A model generated the notes under the pieces. It was given only the letters and a program-made list of their open reading frames with translations. It was not told the DNA's origin and searched no databases. The translations under genes were made by a program, and so were the position numbers. 64,000 nt of DNA from an uncultured Flavobacteriales bacterium (GTDB taxonomy: Bacteria; Bacteroidota; Bacteroidia; Flavobacteriales_D; Parvicellaceae), in contig CALSMU010000006.1 of the NCBI GenBank assembly GCA_943787535.1, positions 1 to 64,000 of the forward strand, given 5' to 3'. Positions 8,123 through 17,105 of this stretch are shown here, piece by piece; the stretch's first letter is position 1; every line of letters starts with the position of its first letter.

Positions 8123-10138
8123 ATGGAATTCAAACTAGTTTCTGAATATTCTCCAACAGGAGATCAACCGCAGGCCATAAAGCAATTGGTTGAAGGATTG
8201 AAAAATGGCGTGAAAGACCAAACATTGCTAGGTGTTACGGGTTCAGGAAAGACGTTTACAATCGCTAATGTAATTAAAGAGGTCAATAAACCAACTTTGG
8301 TGTTGTCACATAATAAGACCCTGGCAGCACAGTTGTACACAGAGTTCAAATCTTTTTTTCCTAACAACGCTGTAGAATATTTTGTTTCCTATTATGATTA
8401 TTATCAACCTGAAGCTTATTTACCTGTAACCGATACCTTTATTGAAAAGGATTTACAGATAAACGATGAAATTGAAAAATTGCGTTTGCATACTACTTCC
8501 TCGCTTTTATCAGGAAGGAAAGATGTCATAGTTGTCTCATCTGTATCTTGTATTTATGGAATTGGAAACCCAGAGGAGTTTTACCAAGGTGTAAGCACTA
8601 TAAAAGTTGGGGAAATTGTTTCACGAAATAAATTTTTATTAAGCTTAGTAGAAAGTTTGTATTCAAGAACCACTTCAGAGTTTACACGCGGAACATTTCG
8701 AGTTAAAGGAGATACAGTTGATATTTACTTAGCTTATACAGAAGTGGCTTTAAGAGTTGTTTTTTGGGGAGATGAGATTGAGTCAATAGAAACTTTTGAT
8801 CCAATTAACAACAAAACCGCTGAACAGTTTCAGGCCTATCAGATATTTCCGGCAAACATATTTATTACGAGTAAGGATACAATCAATAATGCGATCAATG
8901 AGATACAAGATGATATGATGGCACAGACTGAATACTTCAAAGAAACAGGTAAACACTTAGAAGCAAAGCGTCTTAAAAGTAGGGTGGAGTATGATTTAGA
9001 AATGATGCGGGAATTGGGTTATTGTTCAGGAATTGAGAATTATTCGCGTTACTTTGATCGAAGAAAACCGGGAACAAGACCCTTTTGTCTGCTTGATTAC
9101 TTTCCAAAAGACTTTATGATGGTTATTGACGAAAGCCACGTTACAATCCCGCAAATTAAGGCAATGTATGGAGGTGATAGATCTCGTAAAGTGAATTTAG
9201 TTGATTATGGTTTCCGTTTGCAAGCGGCAATAGATAACCGTCCGCTAAAGTTTGAAGAATTTACAGAGATTATTGGTCAGACAATTTATGTAAGCGCCAC
9301 TCCTGCAGACTATGAGCTGGAAAAATCAGAAGGAATTATTGCCGAGCAAATCATACGGCCTACAGGGTTATTGGATCCGGAAATCTTCATCCATCCAAGT
9401 TTAAATCAAATTGATGATTTATTAGAAGAGATAACGGTCGTCACTGAAAGAGAGGAACGTGCCCTTGTCACTACCTTAACAAAACGGATGGCAGAGGAGT
9501 TAGATAAGTTTTTAGCAAAAATGGGTGTCAGGTGTCGTTACATTCACTCTGATGTTGATACATTAGAAAGGGTTGAGATTCTAGCAGATCTGAGAAATGG
9601 TTTATTCGATGTTTTGGTTGGTGTTAATTTACTGAGAGAGGGATTGGATTTGCCAGAAGTTTCTCTTGTGGCTATTCTAGACGCTGATAAAGAAGGATTC
9701 TTACGTTCTGAAAGGTCTTTGGTGCAAACTGTTGGTAGAGCAGCACGAAACGTAAATGGCAAGGTAATTATGTATGCTGATAGAATTACTAATTCCATGC
9801 AAAAAACCATAGATGAGACTACCCGAAGGCGAGCTGTACAATTAAAGCACAATCAGGAACATGGAATTGTTCCTACGCAAATCCTTAAGTCAAAAAGAGA
9901 GGTAATTGGTCTAGGTATAGATAAAACTATCGTCGAGTCTTATGAAATGAATGATGAAGTTGGAATTGCTGCGGATCCGGTAGTTCAATATATGTCTAAA
10001 AGTGAATTGGAGTTATCCATTGCACGCGTAAAATCTAAGATGTTTGAAGAAGCTAAAAAGGAAAATTTCATTGAAGCAGCTGTGTTAAGAGATGAAATGT
10101 TTTCTCTTAAAAAATTATTGATAGAAAAAATGAACTAA
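8123..10138 (+). CDS. uvrB: Excinuclease ABC subunit UvrB
   Basis: 671 residues, the usual UvrB length. Walker A GVTGSGKT at 37-44, the damage-verifying beta-hairpin region (YYDYYQPEAYLP near 91), DESHVTIPQI helicase motif II, helicase motif VI QTVGRAARN, and a C-terminal UVR domain (about 630-668) that binds UvrC. UvrB loads onto damaged DNA from UvrA and recruits UvrC for the dual incision in nucleotide excision repair. All key motifs are intact. A TAGTTTTG lies five bases upstream of the ATG but has no -33 partner. The stop codon shares four bases (CTAA) with the convergent downstream gene. Confidence 0.98.
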   Translation: MEFKLVSEYSPTGDQPQAIKQLVEGLKNGVKDQTLLGVTGSGKTFTIANVIKEVNKPTLVLSHNKTLAAQLYTEFKSFFPNNAVEYFVSYYDYYQPEAYLPVTDTFIEKDLQINDEIEKLRLHTTSSLLSGRKDVIVVSSVSCIYGIGNPEEFYQGVSTIKVGEIVSRNKFLLSLVESLYSRTTSEFTRGTFRVKGDTVDIYLAYTEVALRVVFWGDEIESIETFDPINNKTAEQFQAYQIFPANIFITSKDTINNAINEIQDDMMAQTEYFKETGKHLEAKRLKSRVEYDLEMMRELGYCSGIENYSRYFDRRKPGTRPFCLLDYFPKDFMMVIDESHVTIPQIKAMYGGDRSRKVNLVDYGFRLQAAIDNRPLKFEEFTEIIGQTIYVSATPADYELEKSEGIIAEQIIRPTGLLDPEIFIHPSLNQIDDLLEEITVVTEREERALVTTLTKRMAEELDKFLAKMGVRCRYIHSDVDTLERVEILADLRNGLFDVLVGVNLLREGLDLPEVSLVAILDADKEGFLRSERSLVQTVGRAARNVNGKVIMYADRITNSMQKTIDETTRRRAVQLKHNQEHGIVPTQILKSKREVIGLGIDKTIVESYEMNDEVGIAADPVVQYMSKSELELSIARVKSKMFEEAKKENFIEAAVLRDEMFSLKKLLIEKMN

Positions 10139-10746
10139 AGGTTGTAATATCCCACACAAAGAATAATCGCTCCTTTTAATTTAACAAGAATTTCTTCGCC
10201 CCATTCATTTACTTCTGTTTCCCTCTCCACGGCAGGAATGATGTAATCAATAAAAATCTTTTTTAGCCTCATTTTATCCACAATAGCAGAATCTACACCT
10301 TTTTTTAATTTTGCTTTTTTTAATTTCTCTATCATTTCAGTTGTTTCAAAGAAAAATTCATCTCCCCCTACTTCAGCTTGTTCGTAGAGTAAAACCCTTC
10401 TCTTGTCATTGTCGGGTTTGTCATAAATTTTTATTTGAATTTTATTATGTTCGATTCCTTTGGTGTTATAGGAAAGCCGGTATTCGGCATTTTGAATTGT
10501 TGCTATCTCAACTTCTTTTACATATTCATATGGCTTATAGCTGAATTGCGTAGTTTTTATGCCGTCGTATCGGTAGGGTTTTAGTGCTGCTCTGCAGCCT
10601 TTTTTATATCCAGAAAGTACTTCTTTGAATGCTGCTTTAGCAGCCGCCTCAGGGTCAAGATCATCTTTTTTTCTTTTCTTCTGAGCTAACGAACTATTAG
10701 CTAAGAGAAGAATTAGAATAATTGATATGATGTCTTTAAGCTTCAT
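10135..10746 (-). CDS. Exported hypothetical protein
   Basis: 203 residues with a signal peptide ending LANSSLAQ, then a Lys/Asp-rich linker (KKRKKDDLDPEAAAKAAF). The mature part has an alpha-plus-beta look with a cysteine in GYKKGCRAAL and repeated YKPY/YRYDG tyrosine motifs. I do not recognise a family. It follows the 297-residue lipoprotein gene by 7 bases and is probably the last gene of the gap operon. It ends head-on with uvrB, sharing the tetranucleotide CTAA as both stops. Confidence 0.7.
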   Translation of the reverse strand: MKLKDIISIILILLLANSSLAQKKRKKDDLDPEAAAKAAFKEVLSGYKKGCRAALKPYRYDGIKTTQFSYKPYEYVKEVEIATIQNAEYRLSYNTKGIEHNKIQIKIYDKPDNDKRRVLLYEQAEVGGDEFFFETTEMIEKLKKAKLKKGVDSAIVDKMRLKKIFIDYIIPAVERETEVNEWGEEILVKLKGAIILCVGYYNL

Positions 10747-10753
10747 AAATAAA

Positions 10754-11647
10754 TTATTGTACTATTGATTCACGAAGTTCAACAATCTTGCCAGACATAA
10801 GAGTTATTTCATCTTGGGTTAATATAATGTCTATGTAATCTGCTTCTTCCCCTAGTGTAGTAACAGATTCTAGGCTGTAATACGTGTCAATTAAGTCTTG
10901 AATATCGTCAATTAAGTCTTGAATATCGTCATTTTGATCCTTAATATGTTCTAGTCCTTTAATTAAAATTTCACCAAGGGTCATTTGTTCTGATATCAAT
11001 ACACCAACTCTTTTTTCTTGGTCCTTCATTACCGTGCTTGCTCCCATAAACATTCCCTCTACCCAAGCTCCAGTATAGTATATTACCGATAAATCTTGTT
11101 TTCCATTTTCTTCAATATAATCATCGGTATTTTCTTGCAGTAATATTAAAATCTCAATGATTGAATCTTGGCTAGCTACATTGGCTTCAAATCGCTCAAT
11201 TAATCCCGATGAATTAAATATAGTTTCCAATCCAATTTTACTTCCTAGCGTTCTTAAAGTCTTTAGAAATTCACTTGCTTCATCGTATTTTTCGTGGATA
11301 ACACTATACGCTAGATCTGAAGAGTATACACCAAACGCTAAAGATTGTCTGAGCTTTGTGGAATACTTATCAATACGATTTCGGGGGTTAGTAAGTTTTA
11401 AATCATAAACTAACCCTGCCTTTTTGAATATAGAGGCTACCTGAAGAGTAGAAGGAGGAATAAATTCATAGTCGGAAGAAACTTCGTTATAAATTGCTTC
11501 TTGAATTTCTTCTTGCGACTTTTCATCGAAAGAAGTTTTTTCATTTTCTATTGACTCTCCACAGCTAATTGAAATAAGTAAGATGCTTACTATTAACGTT
11601 AACAGGGAGAATTGATTCAGTATGATTTTTGTAAAAGCTTTTAGCAT
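10754..11647 (-). CDS. Putative helical lipoprotein with short internal duplication
   Basis: 297 residues. Signal peptide with lipobox SISC (Cys about 29). Mostly alpha-helical, acidic, with the segment FGVYSSDLAYSVIHEKYDEA and a C-terminal region containing a perfect 7-residue duplication, DDIQDLI DDIQDLI, encoded by two 21-bp tandem repeats. No family assigned. It lies 18 bases downstream of the HAD phosphatase gene and 7 bases upstream of the exported 203-residue protein, all on the minus strand, so co-transcription with gap is likely. Confidence 0.7.
   Translation of the reverse strand: MLKAFTKIILNQFSLLTLIVSILLISISCGESIENEKTSFDEKSQEEIQEAIYNEVSSDYEFIPPSTLQVASIFKKAGLVYDLKLTNPRNRIDKYSTKLRQSLAFGVYSSDLAYSVIHEKYDEASEFLKTLRTLGSKIGLETIFNSSGLIERFEANVASQDSIIEILILLQENTDDYIEENGKQDLSVIYYTGAWVEGMFMGASTVMKDQEKRVGVLISEQMTLGEILIKGLEHIKDQNDDIQDLIDDIQDLIDTYYSLESVTTLGEEADYIDIILTQDEITLMSGKIVELRESIVQ
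10887..10928. repeat. Two perfect 21-bp tandem repeats inside a lipoprotein gene
   Basis: The unit TCAATTAAGTCTTGAATATC+G occurs twice in direct succession at 10887-10907 and 10908-10928. It is in frame and adds one heptad (DDIQDLI) to a helical region, consistent with replication slippage that preserves a coiled-coil register. Confidence 0.9.
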
Positions 11648-11665
11648 GTTTCAATTTACGAATAT

Positions 11666-12106
11666 TTATTCTTGTGAATCGTTAAAAACCTCAATTTCTT
11701 TTGAGGTAACCACAAGATCGGTGAATTTCCCTTTGTAGCGAGTAGCTTTTACCAGATGATTATCTATCCAGTGGTAATTTCCTCCTCTTGGTTTTCCAAA
11801 TAAAATACCATGATATTTGAAACCATGCTTACTAAGCCAAGCTTCAGTAACGGTTCTATTTTCTTCTACTCTAGACGTGAAAAATGTAATGATATGTCCT
11901 TCTTCATACCATTTATTTAATGTCTCCAGGGCATCTGGAAATGGTTCGCAAGTTGCCATTCTTTCAGGTTCTTCATTTGGAATGTCATCCGTAATCGTAC
12001 CATCAATATCAATCATGTAATTTTTTACATCACTTGGAAGTTTAGGGCTGATGGGAAGTCCATCTTCACCAAGTACTTCCTGCAGTATTTCTTCTTTCTT
12101 TGTCAT
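11666..12106 (-). CDS. HAD-superfamily phosphatase
   Basis: 146 residues from the ATG at 12106 (MTKKEEILQEV); a TTG three codons earlier would overlap the gap stop and is less likely. HAD motif I is DIDGTITDD (about 32-40, catalytic Asp pair), motif II is FFTSR, and the Lys/Asp motifs are GKPRGG and HWIDNH. It is a small capless HAD hydrolase; similar Bacteroidetes proteins are sometimes labelled phosphoheptose isomerase, which the sequence does not support. It follows GAPDH within 6 bases, so a role with sugar phosphates is plausible but inferred. Confidence 0.8.
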   Translation of the reverse strand: MTKKEEILQEVLGEDGLPISPKLPSDVKNYMIDIDGTITDDIPNEEPERMATCEPFPDALETLNKWYEEGHIITFFTSRVEENRTVTEAWLSKHGFKYHGILFGKPRGGNYHWIDNHLVKATRYKGKFTDLVVTSKEIEVFNDSQE

Positions 12107-12111
12107 GCAGT

Positions 12112-13572
12112 TCAATAATAAATCAATCTTCTAACCTTAGCTATGTGCTTAGCTAATCTAATCACTTGTTTTGTGTATCCAAACTCATTGTCATACCAAG
12201 CATAAATTGTAACACTTTTACCATCTGCAGAAACAATAGTTGCATTACTATCGAAAACCGAAGCACACGTATTTCCAATTATATCGTTTGAAACCAATTC
12301 TGGATTGATTTGATAATTAATCTGGTTTACTAAGGGCCCTTTGATAGCAGCTTCTTTCATTAAAGCATTTACGTCTTTAACAGATGTAGGTTTATTAATG
12401 TGAATGTTTATTATCGCTAAAGAACCATTAGGTGTGGGAACACGAACGGCATTTGCGGTCAGCTTTCCTGCCAATGAAGGAATTACTTTCGTTACAGCTT
12501 TTCCTGCTCCAGTAGATGTGATAACCATGTTTATAGGTGCAGATCGTCCTCTTCTTGGTTTGCTATGCATATTGTCCAATAAATTTTGATCATTGGTATA
12601 AGCATGAACTGTTTCAATATGTCCTTTTTCGATACCAAAGTTATCTTCTATCACTTTTAGCACTGGACTAATTGCATTGGTGGTACAAGAAGCGGCTGAG
12701 AAAATATCGTGATCGTCCAGATTAAATTCTTTTTGATTTATTCCATAAACGATATTTGGTATTTCTTTTCCAGGAGCGGTCAATAATACTTTTGAAGCAC
12801 CGTTAGCTTGCAAATGACGCCCCAAAGCTTCCTTGTCACCAAATACTCCGGTACTATCAATAACCAAAGCATCATTAATTCCATATTCCGTATAGTCGAT
12901 GCTTTCCGGTGTAGGAGATTCAATTATTTTTATTATCTGTCCATTAATTATGAGCGCTTTGTTTTCAGCATCCGTAATTACGGTTCCTTTGAATGCTCCA
13001 TGCACAGAATCATTCCTGAGAAGATCAGCTCTTTTTAATAAAGTTTCTTCAGTTACTTTTCTAAGAACGATAGCTCTTAACCTCAATTGTTGTCCTTTTC
13101 CAGCTTGTTTGATAAGTTCTCTTGCTACCAATCGACCAATTCTGCCAAAACCATAAAGTACAACATCTTTAGGTTCAAAAGTATGTTTGTCTTGACCTAT
13201 GAAATTGGAGAGGTTGTTTTTTAGGAAATCTATATGTGATCCGTCATTACCAGCCAAAAAGTATTCTGATGTTAGCCTACCAATATCTATTTTAGAGGGA
13301 GCAAGATTAACTTCTAGCATTGCTTTAGCAAGTTTTGCTGAGGTCTCAATGTCAATTGGTTTGTTAACAACTTTTGCCGCGTAGTTGGTAAACAAGTTGA
13401 TTACCTCCGAAATGCTAATTTCAACCAGGTGGTTTCTAAATAAAACTAATTCAACACCTTTGTTATACATTAGTGCACCTACTGCGTTAATTAATTCAAC
13501 AGCTGCTTTTTCTTGTCTTACATAATCGTTTAGACCTGCCTCGTAACCTAATTGAACTTTTGTTATATCCAT
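12112..13572 (-). CDS. gap: Glyceraldehyde-3-phosphate dehydrogenase, long form
   Basis: 486 residues. The dinucleotide-binding motif YGFGRIGRLVAR starts at residue 140, the catalytic Cys is 296 in SAASCTTNAISP, and the partner His is about 323 in TVHAYTND. Compared with the roughly 335-residue classical enzyme there is a 135-residue helical N-terminal extension of unknown function. It catalyses oxidative phosphorylation of glyceraldehyde 3-phosphate or the reverse; NAD versus NADP preference cannot be read with certainty. It follows rpoD with only 56 bases, which contain the rpoD terminator, leaving little room for a promoter. HAD and lipoprotein genes follow closely. Confidence 0.93.
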   Translation of the reverse strand: MDITKVQLGYEAGLNDYVRQEKAAVELINAVGALMYNKGVELVLFRNHLVEISISEVINLFTNYAAKVVNKPIDIETSAKLAKAMLEVNLAPSKIDIGRLTSEYFLAGNDGSHIDFLKNNLSNFIGQDKHTFEPKDVVLYGFGRIGRLVARELIKQAGKGQQLRLRAIVLRKVTEETLLKRADLLRNDSVHGAFKGTVITDAENKALIINGQIIKIIESPTPESIDYTEYGINDALVIDSTGVFGDKEALGRHLQANGASKVLLTAPGKEIPNIVYGINQKEFNLDDHDIFSAASCTTNAISPVLKVIEDNFGIEKGHIETVHAYTNDQNLLDNMHSKPRRGRSAPINMVITSTGAGKAVTKVIPSLAGKLTANAVRVPTPNGSLAIINIHINKPTSVKDVNALMKEAAIKGPLVNQINYQINPELVSNDIIGNTCASVFDSNATIVSADGKSVTIYAWYDNEFGYTKQVIRLAKHIAKVRRLIYY

Positions 13573-13585
13573 TGTAAAATAAATT

Positions 13586-13619
13586 TAAAAAAAATCGCCA
13601 GGTATTTTCCCTGACGATT
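13586..13619 (-). terminator. Intrinsic terminator after rpoD
   Basis: On the minus strand AATCGTCAGG, a 7-base loop and CCTGGCGATT form a 10-bp stem (one G-U pair), followed by eight T residues. It ends 14 bases before the GAPDH start codon, so it lies in the leader of gap and could also act as an attenuator if gap is read through from rpoD. Confidence 0.85.
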
Positions 13620-13628
13620 ATAAGTTTG

Positions 13629-14492
13629 CTATCCTAAATATGTTTTTAATAATTTACTTCTTGACGTATGTCGGAGTCTGCGAATTGCTTTCTCTTTGAT
13701 TTGTCTAACACGTTCTCGTGTTAAGTCGAATTTTGTTCCTATTTCTTCCAAGGTTAATCCATGTTGCAATCCAATCCCAAAGAATAACCGAATCACATCC
13801 CTTTCTCGCTCGGTTAAGGTAGATAAAGATCTTTCAATTTCTCCCTGTAATGATTCTATCATCAGCAAGGTGTCTGCTTTTGGGGAGTCGTTGTTCACCA
13901 TAACATCTAGTAGAGAGTTGTCTTCTCCATCTACGAATGGCGCATCAACTGAAATATGCCTTCCACCTACTTTGAGCGTATCTTCCACTTTGTCGGATGG
14001 TAAGTCGAGTTCGTTAGCCATTTCAAAAGAACTTGGAGGTCTCTCGAACTCCTGTTCCAATCTTGAAAAAGCTTTATTTATTTTATTTAAAGAGCCTACT
14101 TGATTCAATGGTAAGCGGACAATTCTTGATTGTTCAGCTAATGCTTGTAAAATTGATTGGCGAATCCACCAAACCGCATAAGAGATAAATTTAAACCCTC
14201 TTGTTTCATCAAATCTTTGTGCTGCTTTAATCAGTCCTAAGTTTCCTTCATTAATTAAATCTGGAAGTGTCAATCCTTGGTTTTGATATTGTTTTGAAAC
14301 AGAAACAACAAAACGTAAATTGGCTTTCACTAATTTTTCTAATGCTATTTCATCGCCTGCTTTAATTCTTTGAGCCAACTCTACTTCAATTTCAGCAGTA
14401 ATCAAGTCTTCTCTTCCTATCTCCTGTAAATACTTATCTAATGATGCACTTTCTCTATTGGTTATGGATTTGGTTATTTTAAGTTGTCTCAT
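13629..14492 (-). CDS. rpoD: Primary RNA polymerase sigma factor (RpoD/SigA), Bacteroidetes type
   Basis: 287 residues, the short form normal for Bacteroidetes, which lack the large N-terminal region 1.1. Region 1.2 [15 protein letters not shown], region 2 with [33 protein letters not shown] and the [10 protein letters not shown] -10 binding helix, region 3, and region 4 with [29 protein letters not shown] binding the -35-equivalent element. It sets recognition of the unusual TTTG/TAnnTTTG promoters found elsewhere in the window. Single-gene transcript: own promoter at about 14543-14574 and own terminator downstream. Confidence 0.97.
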   Translation of the reverse strand: MRQLKITKSITNRESASLDKYLQEIGREDLITAEIEVELAQRIKAGDEIALEKLVKANLRFVVSVSKQYQNQGLTLPDLINEGNLGLIKAAQRFDETRGFKFISYAVWWIRQSILQALAEQSRIVRLPLNQVGSLNKINKAFSRLEQEFERPPSSFEMANELDLPSDKVEDTLKVGGRHISVDAPFVDGEDNSLLDVMVNNDSPKADTLLMIESLQGEIERSLSTLTERERDVIRLFFGIGLQHGLTLEEIGTKFDLTRERVRQIKEKAIRRLRHTSRSKLLKTYLG

Positions 14493-14516
14493 GAATTTAT
14501 TGTCGATTTTAAGTGA

Positions 14517-14541
14517 ATAAAAAACCTCCTCTGAAGAGGTT
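14517..14541 (-). terminator. Hairpin with T-tract between htrA-like gene and rpoD
   Basis: On the minus strand AACCTC, a short loop and GAGGTT are followed by TTTTTT. It fits a terminator of the htrA-like gene, but it also begins about where transcription from the predicted rpoD promoter would start, making it the 5' hairpin of the rpoD mRNA, 25 bases before the start codon. Confidence 0.7.
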
Positions 14542-14542
14542 G

Positions 14543-14574
14543 CGAAAATACGCTAAAACACGCATATATGTCAA
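14543..14574 (-). promoter_or_regulatory. Candidate promoter of rpoD
   Basis: On the minus strand TTG (14574-14572), a 21-base spacer and TATTTTCG (14550-14543), one mismatch from TAnnTTTG. Predicted start near 14537-14541, at the base of the leader hairpin. Pattern match only. Confidence 0.45.
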
Positions 14575-14694
14575 GTGTATTCACATCTATTTTTTTTAAT
14601 TTCCCATACTACGCAGTGGTTGTTGATAGAAGATTCTTTTCTATTAACGGTTTCAGGTAATATGCAAAAGTTATTAACCAAAATTGGAAGTGGT

Positions 14695-16137
14695 CTAAAG
14701 CCCAAAACCAAAGTACCCTTTTGCCCCGTTTGGATAAATCCCTTCAACCAAAATTCCACCTTTTCTTGATTTAAATAATTTTGCGACTGCTTCGGGATCT
14801 GTTACCGGTTGCTTGTCTATTTTAGTAATAATAAAACCATCTGTAATACCAGCATTTCTCAATTTTCCCGACATGATAGAAGAAACTTTAACACCGTTGT
14901 TGATTTTTAAGTCCTTTAATTCTTGCTGTGATAAACGTTTAAATGATGCGCCGTGAGCAGTTAGTTTACTGATCTCTTCTTTCTTAATGGCAGCTGTGCT
15001 TCCTTCTTTGTTTCTTAATACGACTGTGAGCGTTTTGATTTCAGATCCTCTTCTAATGGTAATTGAGGCTTTTTCACCTGGTCTAAAACTACCAATTTGT
15101 TCTTGAAGTTCTGGCACATCATTTACCTCTATAGTACCAACTTTTAGAATAACATCGTTTAATTGAATTCCTGAAGATTTTGCGGCACCATCTTTTGTTA
15201 TTCCATTTACCATAACACCTTTTAAGTTGGGTAATTTATATTCGTTTGCAACTTGTTGATTTACATTTTGAATACTAACTCCGATGAATGCTCTTTGAAC
15301 AATTCCATATTCCAATAAATCTTCTGTTACCTTTTTTACTATATTAGAAGGTATAGCAAAAGAATATCCAGTATAGGACCCAGTTTGTGATGCTATTGCA
15401 GTGTTTATTCCAATCAAACTCCCTGTTGCTGAGACAAGCGCACCACCGCTATTTCCGGGGTTTACAGCTGCATCAGTTTGAATAAATGATTCTAGTGGGA
15501 AATCGTTAGTTCCAGTTCTTCTTTGAAGGATGTTAATGTTTCTTGCTTTTGCACTGACGATTCCTGCTGTTACCGTAGAGGTAAGGTTGAATGGGTTTCC
15601 AACTGCTAATACCCATTCACCAATTTTAACATCATCGGAGTTACCAAAATTAATAAATGGCAAATTATTTTCATTAATTTTAATCAAAGCTAAATCCGTA
15701 TTTGGATCTTTTCCGATTAAGGCAGCTTCGTATGTTCTTTCATTATTTAATGTTATTTCAATTTTGTCAGCGTCATCTACAACATGATTGTTGGTAACAA
15801 TATAGCCGTCATCTGATATAATCACTCCGGATCCATTAGCAATTTGCGTTGCAGGACCGCCTCCATAAAAAAACTCTGAGAATGGATGTTGACTACTTTT
15901 TGGTTCATATTCAGTTGTTACGTGAACTACTGAATTGACCGTTTTTTCTGCTGCTATTGTGAAACTTATATTAGATTCAAATGTAGGCATAAGCACTGAG
16001 GTTAATTGTCTATTGAAGGAATTAGTTGATTTTTTAGATTTGCACGAATGCGTTTGATTATTCGTCTGTTCTATTTTTGTTAAACTTTTAGGTTTTATTA
16101 AAGATGTTAATCCAAAAGATAAAACTCCACCTATCAT
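14695..16137 (-). CDS. HtrA/Do-family periplasmic serine protease
   Basis: 480 residues from the first ATG. Catalytic triad His118 (TNNHVV), Asp148 (NTDLALI) and Ser230 (NPGNSGGAL), then two PDZ domains (about 280-380 and 395-480, with GVMVNGI and GVKVSSI). Such proteases degrade or refold damaged envelope proteins. The N-terminus is odd: the ATG at 16137 begins in the middle of a hydrophobic segment, and the in-frame codons upstream (KWRKSSIKFIIAG) would complete a signal anchor but offer no ATG, GTG or TTG. An ATG at 16174 lies out of frame by one base, so either a rare start codon or a one-base error is likely. Confidence 0.92.
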   Translation of the reverse strand: MIGGVLSFGLTSLIKPKSLTKIEQTNNQTHSCKSKKSTNSFNRQLTSVLMPTFESNISFTIAAEKTVNSVVHVTTEYEPKSSQHPFSEFFYGGGPATQIANGSGVIISDDGYIVTNNHVVDDADKIEITLNNERTYEAALIGKDPNTDLALIKINENNLPFINFGNSDDVKIGEWVLAVGNPFNLTSTVTAGIVSAKARNINILQRRTGTNDFPLESFIQTDAAVNPGNSGGALVSATGSLIGINTAIASQTGSYTGYSFAIPSNIVKKVTEDLLEYGIVQRAFIGVSIQNVNQQVANEYKLPNLKGVMVNGITKDGAAKSSGIQLNDVILKVGTIEVNDVPELQEQIGSFRPGEKASITIRRGSEIKTLTVVLRNKEGSTAAIKKEEISKLTAHGASFKRLSQQELKDLKINNGVKVSSIMSGKLRNAGITDGFIITKIDKQPVTDPEAVAKLFKSRKGGILVEGIYPNGAKGYFGFGL

Positions 16138-16222
16138 TCCTGCTATTATAAATTTAATGCTGCTTTTTCGCCATTTTGCTATATTTTAAAGAGTTAGAAA
16201 TTATTTATTGCTATATCTTCGT

Positions 16223-16230
16223 TACCTTTG
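16223..16230 (+). promoter_or_regulatory. Candidate -7 element for dapF
   Basis: TACCTTTG matches the Bacteroidetes -7 consensus TAnnTTTG exactly. It lies in the divergent gap between the htrA-like gene and dapF, about 100 bases upstream of the dapF start. No well-spaced TTTG is visible at -33, so this is a weak call. Confidence 0.35.
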
Positions 16231-16328
16231 ATTTGTAAGTATTAAATTAACGTTTTTATTTTGATTGGTTGCATATGGCCCTTGTTAAATAATGTTAAGT
16301 CCGTAATACTTTGCAGAGATAATTGATA

Positions 16329-17105
16329 ATGAAGATAAAGTTTGATAAATACCAAGGAACTGGCAATGATTTTATTATTGTAGATAATAGAAATACGTCT
16401 TTCGATAAAAATAATATTGAATTGGTTCAAAATCTTTGTAACCGCAAATTTGGTATTGGTTCAGATGGTTTGATATTGATAGAGAATCATGTTGAGTGGG
16501 ATTTTAATATGGTTTTTTTTAATCCGGATGGGTCACAAAGTTTTTGTGGGAATGGAAGCCGGTGTGCTGTTGCATTTGCCAGGGAATTGGGAATAGTTAA
16601 TGATTTCGCAAAATTTAATTCAACTGATGGTTATCATGAAGCAATTATTGAATCAAATGGGTCGGTTAAATTGAAAATGCATAATGTTTTTAATATAGAA
16701 GTAGGTGATTCGCATCATTATATGGATACTGGGTCTCCACATTATAATTGTTTTGAAAATAATATTGACACCATTGATATTGTTGCCAAGGGAAGAGAAA
16801 TTCGCTATAGTAATCGGTTCAAAGAAATTGGGACCAATGTAAATTTCATTGAACACCTTTCTAATGGAATTAAAGTAAGGACATATGAAAGAGGAGTTGA
16901 GAATGAGACGTTGTCCTGCGGTACTGGTGTTACTGCTTGTGCTTTGAGTGCTGCTTTGGTTGCAAAAGCTTTATCGGGTGAGATTAAGGTTAATACCCTC
17001 GGAGGAGATTTATCCGTTTCGTTTCGTCAGACTTTAGATGGATTTGAAGATATTTGGTTAACAGGCCCAACAAAGTTGGTTTTTAATGGGGAAATTGAAA
17101 TGTGA
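16329..17105 (+). CDS. dapF: Diaminopimelate epimerase DapF
   Basis: 258 residues starting MKIKFDKYQGTGNDF at 16329; a TTG two codons earlier is less likely. The two catalytic cysteines are Cys73 in SFCGNGSRC and Cys197 in LSCGTGVTAC. It interconverts LL- and meso-diaminopimelate for lysine and peptidoglycan synthesis in the cytoplasm. Complete and of normal family length. The stop overlaps the next start (TGATG), so dapF heads a translationally coupled three-gene set with a hypothetical protein and a GNAT acetyltransferase. Confidence 0.97.
   Translation: MKIKFDKYQGTGNDFIIVDNRNTSFDKNNIELVQNLCNRKFGIGSDGLILIENHVEWDFNMVFFNPDGSQSFCGNGSRCAVAFARELGIVNDFAKFNSTDGYHEAIIESNGSVKLKMHNVFNIEVGDSHHYMDTGSPHYNCFENNIDTIDIVAKGREIRYSNRFKEIGTNVNFIEHLSNGIKVRTYERGVENETLSCGTGVTACALSAALVAKALSGEIKVNTLGGDLSVSFRQTLDGFEDIWLTGPTKLVFNGEIEM

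Noticed and set aside
11666-12106. Annotation as phosphoheptose isomerase
   Set aside because: HAD motifs are clear and no SIS domain is present.
16242-16430. Minus-strand ORF overlapping the dapF start
   Set aside because: Antisense to dapF and its promoter; no coding signature.
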